Positions 6,189-8,122 of a DNA stretch of 8,122 nucleotides are shown piece after piece; position 1 is the stretch's first letter, and each line of letters opens with the position of its first letter. The notes under the pieces were generated by a model. The model was given only the letters and a program-made list of their open reading frames with translations, was not told the origin of the DNA and ran no database searches. The DNA lies in contig JAUTXB010000151.1 of assembly GCA_030838245.1 (NCBI GenBank), positions 1 to 8,122 of the forward strand. Reading direction: 5' to 3'. Origin of the DNA: Acidimicrobiaceae bacterium (GTDB lineage: Bacteria > Actinomycetota > Acidimicrobiia > Acidimicrobiales > RAAP-2). The translations under genes and the position numbers were made by a program.

Positions 6189-6947
6189 ATGTCCCCGCTC
6201 GAAGCACTGGCGATCTTTGCCGCCGGTCTGGCGGCTGGGACGATCAACGTCATCGTGGGAGCGGGATCCCTCATCACCTTTCCCACCCTGTTGGCCTTCG
6301 GCTACCCGCCGGTGCTGGCCAACGTGTCCAACAGCGTGGGCCTGGTGCCGGGCAACTTGAGCGGCGCCGTCGCCTACCGCCCCGAGCTGGTAGGGCAGCG
6401 GCCCCGGGTGATCATCCTGAGCATTGCCGCCGGGGCCGGGGGGCTGGCCGGTGGGGGCCTGCTCCTCGCCCTGCCCGGGAGCGTCTTCCGGAACGTCGTG
6501 CCCGCCCTGATCCTCTTGGCCTGTGCCCTCGTCGCCCTGCAGCCGATGCTCACCCGGTGGCTGGCCGAACGCGGTGAACGCGCCCATCACGGTGGTCCCG
6601 TCCTGTTCGTCACGGTGTTTGCCACCGGTGTATACGGCGGGTACTTCGGCGCGGCCCAGGGCGTCATCCTCATCGCTTTGCTCGCCATCTTCCTCGAGGA
6701 CGAGATGCAGCGGCTGAACGCGGCCAAGAACGTCCTGACCTTCATGGCCAATCTGGGTGCCGCCTGCTTGTTCGTTGCCTTCAGCCACGTGGCCTGGCCG
6801 GTGGTCGCACTCATCGCCGGTGGATCGGTCGTTGGCGGCCAGCTCGGTGCGCCTGTCGGTCGCAAGCTGAACCGACAAGTGTTCCGAGCCCTCATCGTGG
6901 CCGTGGGCGTGGGCGTGGCCATCGTCCTGTGGGTCACCGGGACGTAG
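6189..6947 (+). CDS. TauE/SafE (TSUP, DUF81) family membrane transporter
   Basis: This is an integral membrane protein of the sulfite/organic-anion exporter superfamily. Members have been linked to export or uptake of sulfite, sulfoacetate, taurine-related compounds or other small anions; the substrate cannot be told here. The 252-residue product is almost wholly hydrophobic, with about 7-8 predicted helices (near 5-25, 27-45, 74-95, 101-120, 136-170, 183-200, 203-222 and 231-248). It shows the family's two related halves: GTINVIVGAGSLITFPTLLA (17-36), then NVSNSVGLVPGNLSGAVAYR (45-64), versus GVYGGYFGAAQGVILIALLA (147-166), then NAAKNVLTFMANLGA (177-191). A charged loop near 124-134 separates the halves. 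The ATG at 6189 is forced by an in-frame TAG at 6177 and has no Shine-Dalgarno sequence. The gene is divergent from uppS and stands alone, with a 134-base gap to the helicase gene. Confidence 0.9.
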   Translation: MSPLEALAIFAAGLAAGTINVIVGAGSLITFPTLLAFGYPPVLANVSNSVGLVPGNLSGAVAYRPELVGQRPRVIILSIAAGAGGLAGGGLLLALPGSVFRNVVPALILLACALVALQPMLTRWLAERGERAHHGGPVLFVTVFATGVYGGYFGAAQGVILIALLAIFLEDEMQRLNAAKNVLTFMANLGAACLFVAFSHVAWPVVALIAGGSVVGGQLGAPVGRKLNRQVFRALIVAVGVGVAIVLWVTGT

Positions 6948-6968
6948 CCAGGGCGAATCGAGGTCTGT

Positions 6969-6987
6969 CACCCGGCGCGGCCCGGTG
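6969..6987 (+). terminator. Weak hairpin after the transporter gene (possible terminator)
   Basis: CACCCGG (6969-6975) and CCCGGTG (6981-6987) pair at 6 of 7 positions around a 5-base loop, 22 bases after the stop at 6947. No T-run follows, and the right arm runs into the tandem repeats that begin at 6985. It is weak evidence for a terminator. Confidence 0.2.
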
Positions 6988-7044
6988 CTCCCGAACAAGC
7001 GTGCCCCGAACACCGTGCCCCCGAACAGCGTGCCCCCGAACGGC
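6985..7044. repeat. Four-copy ~15-bp direct repeat upstream of the helicase promoter
   Basis: Units at 6985-7000, 7001-7014, 7015-7029 and 7030-7044 follow the pattern GTGCCCCCGAACNNC. They measure 16, 14, 15 and 15 bases; the last two differ at only one or two positions. A decayed fifth copy (GTGCCTCGGG) begins at 7045. The array fills most of the 134-base spacer between the transporter and the helicase gene. It ends just before the expected -35 position of the helicase promoter, as an operator or iteron-like protein-binding array would. It may equally be a simple slippage repeat. The different unit lengths make it non-coding. Confidence 0.75.
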
Positions 7045-7069
7045 GTGCCTCGGGCCACTGGGCTCCCGG

Positions 7070-7075
7070 TAGGGT
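7070..7075 (+). promoter_or_regulatory. Candidate -10 box for a leaderless helicase transcript
   Basis: TAGGGT is followed by 6 bases (CATCGG) and the ATG at 7082. The TAG is an in-frame stop four codons upstream of the ATG, and no Shine-Dalgarno sequence is present in the 9 bases between. The -35 region (GCCTCG at 17-base spacing) is poor, so activation or repression through the repeats at 6985-7044 is conceivable. Confidence 0.45.
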
Positions 7076-7081
7076 CATCGG

Positions 7082-8122
7082 ATGATCGAGTCGGTGACAG
7101 AACCGGAGCCCGCACCGGCCTCCGATCCTGTGACCAGGGCACTGGACCGAGCCGCGGCCGGCCTCCCCGGGGGCGGAGAGCATCGTGCCGGTCAATCCGA
7201 CATGGCCCGGTCGGTCGGTCGGGCGATCGCCGGTCGCCGCCACCTGGTCGTCCAGGCCGGGACGGGCACGGGCAAGTCGCTGGCCTACCTGGTCCCGGCG
7301 ATGTTGGCCGGCGAGCGGGTGGTCGTGGCCACGGCGACCAAGGCGCTGCAAGACCAGCTGGCCACGAAGGACCTCCCCAGCGTGGCCACGCTGGCCACGG
7401 GCGAGTTCTCCTTCGCCGTCCTCAAAGGGCGCAGCAACTACCTGTGCAAGCAGCGGGCATCCGAGATGGGAGGTAAAGGCGAACAACTGACCCTCGAAGA
7501 CGGCGGCGCCGGCGAGGCTCCCGATGCACCGGCCGGCCGCACGGATGAGGGTGGACGGCTGGGCCACCAGGTTCGGCGGCTCCTCGACTGGGGTCAGGAA
7601 TCGCCGACCGGGGACCGGGCCGAGCTCGACTTCGAGCCCGCCCCACGGGCGTGGGCCATGGTCTCGACCACCGCACGCGAGTGCCCGGGGGCGTATCGGT
7701 GTCCCTCCGGTCGGGACTGCTTCGCCGAGGACGCCCGGGCGCGCGCCGCCGAGGCCGACGTGGTGGTGGTCAACACCCACCTCTACGGCGCCCACCTGGC
7801 CAGCGGCGGGATGGTGCTGCCGCCCCACGATGTCGTGATCTTCGACGAGGCCCACGAGGTCGAAGAGGTGATGACCGACAGCTTGGGCACCGAGATCGGG
7901 CCCGGGCGCTTCCGGGCGCTGGCCGCCTCGGCTCGGGGGCTGGTCGACGATCGATCCGACACCGCCGTCGAGGCCGTGTCCGAGGTGGGCGACGTCTGGC
8001 AACGGGTCATCCAGCCGCTGGCCGGCTCCCGGGTGGCCCGGTCCCTGCTGGTCGGCCCACCGGTCGCCGACGAGGTGGGCGGCCAGGAGCAGGCCGCCCC
8101 AGAGGAACAAACGGGTCCCGGG
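7082..8122 (+). CDS. dinG: DinG/XPD-family iron-sulfur ATP-dependent DNA helicase (N-terminal 347 residues; cut by window edge)
   Basis: This superfamily 2 helicase of the DinG/YoaA/XPD type unwinds DNA 5' to 3' and acts in repair and in resolving R-loops or blocked forks, judging by characterised relatives. Visible parts are a Q-motif-like region (HRAGQSDMARSVGRAI, 34-49), Walker A AGTGTGKSLAYLVP (59-72; K65), motif Ia VVATATKALQDQL (81-93), and four cysteines placed to bind a 4Fe-4S cluster. These are C122 in KGRSNYLCKQR, then C201, C207 and C213 in ECPGAYRCPSGRDCF. VVVVNTHLY (227-235) and the Walker B box FDEAHEVEE (254-262) follow. Between C122 and C201 lies an acidic Gly/Ala-rich insertion (about 130-160), probably a loop. 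The second RecA-like domain lies beyond 8122; family members have about 640-720 residues. The ATG at 7082 is the first possible start after an in-frame TAG at 7070. DinG versus the related YoaA cannot be settled from the N-terminus. Confidence 0.93.
   Translation, partial: MIESVTEPEPAPASDPVTRALDRAAAGLPGGGEHRAGQSDMARSVGRAIAGRRHLVVQAGTGTGKSLAYLVPAMLAGERVVVATATKALQDQLATKDLPSVATLATGEFSFAVLKGRSNYLCKQRASEMGGKGEQLTLEDGGAGEAPDAPAGRTDEGGRLGHQVRRLLDWGQESPTGDRAELDFEPAPRAWAMVSTTARECPGAYRCPSGRDCFAEDARARAAEADVVVVNTHLYGAHLASGGMVLPPHDVVIFDEAHEVEEVMTDSLGTEIGPGRFRALAASARGLVDDRSDTAVEAVSEVGDVWQRVIQPLAGSRVARSLLVGPPVADEVGGQEQAAPEEQTGPG

Noticed and set aside
7001..7044. CRISPR array
   Set aside because: The 15-base units adjoin one another with no unique spacers, are too short, and no cas gene is present.
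6985..7081. A true LexA (SOS) box upstream of the dinG-like gene
   Set aside because: Only direct CGAAC half-sites are seen; no CGAACN4GTTCG inverted pair is present in the spacer.
6084..7142. Long minus-strand open frame with GTPFG-GTLFG-GTVFG-ARLFG, looking like a pentapeptide-repeat protein
   Set aside because: The motif is just the 15-bp DNA repeat read in one frame. The rest of the frame is antisense to the well-supported TauE/SafE gene and crosses both neighbouring promoters.
6968..8110. 380-codon minus-strand open frame opposite the helicase
   Set aside because: It is a shadow of the GC-rich third positions of the helicase gene. Its translation has no domain signature, while the plus frame has Walker A, Walker B and the four Fe-S cysteines.

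Overview
This GC-rich window looks like chromosomal housekeeping DNA from an actinobacterium, possibly of the Acidimicrobiia. The evidence is the strong G/C bias at third codon positions, a dimeric (alpha2-type) glycyl-tRNA synthetase, the uppS/recO pairing, and genes that start without a Shine-Dalgarno sequence directly behind a TANNNT-like -10 box. The lineage is inferred from these traits and was not tested by any search.

Left part (1-6074, minus strand, read right to left): uppS (undecaprenyl diphosphate synthase), an unrecognised small membrane protein with an octapeptide-repeat tail, recO (recombination mediator) and hemW (radical SAM heme chaperone) form one tight cluster. The small gene overlaps recO, and recO overlaps hemW, each by a 4-base ATGA. 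hemW carries a single-base frameshift near 3645. After a gap of about 113 bases comes glyS (glycyl-tRNA synthetase). After about 110 further bases, which hold a strong hairpin, comes ppdK (pyruvate phosphate dikinase), which is cut by the left edge.

Right part (6075-8122, plus strand): a divergent promoter region separates uppS from a TauE/SafE-type membrane transporter gene. A 134-base spacer with a four-copy 15-base tandem repeat follows, then a DinG/XPD-type iron-sulfur helicase gene that runs off the right edge.

The genes serve cell-wall lipid carrier synthesis, DNA repair, heme handling, translation and central carbon metabolism. There is no clear mobile element, RNA gene or CRISPR array, and I do not see a new multi-gene system. 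The points that deserve a second look are: four gene starts that share TANNN(T), exactly 6 bases, then the start codon; the hemW frameshift; a valine in place of the regulatory threonine beside the catalytic histidine of PPDK; the repeat array in front of the dinG-like promoter; an inverted repeat over the -35 box of the transporter promoter; and the unknown repeat-tailed membrane protein.
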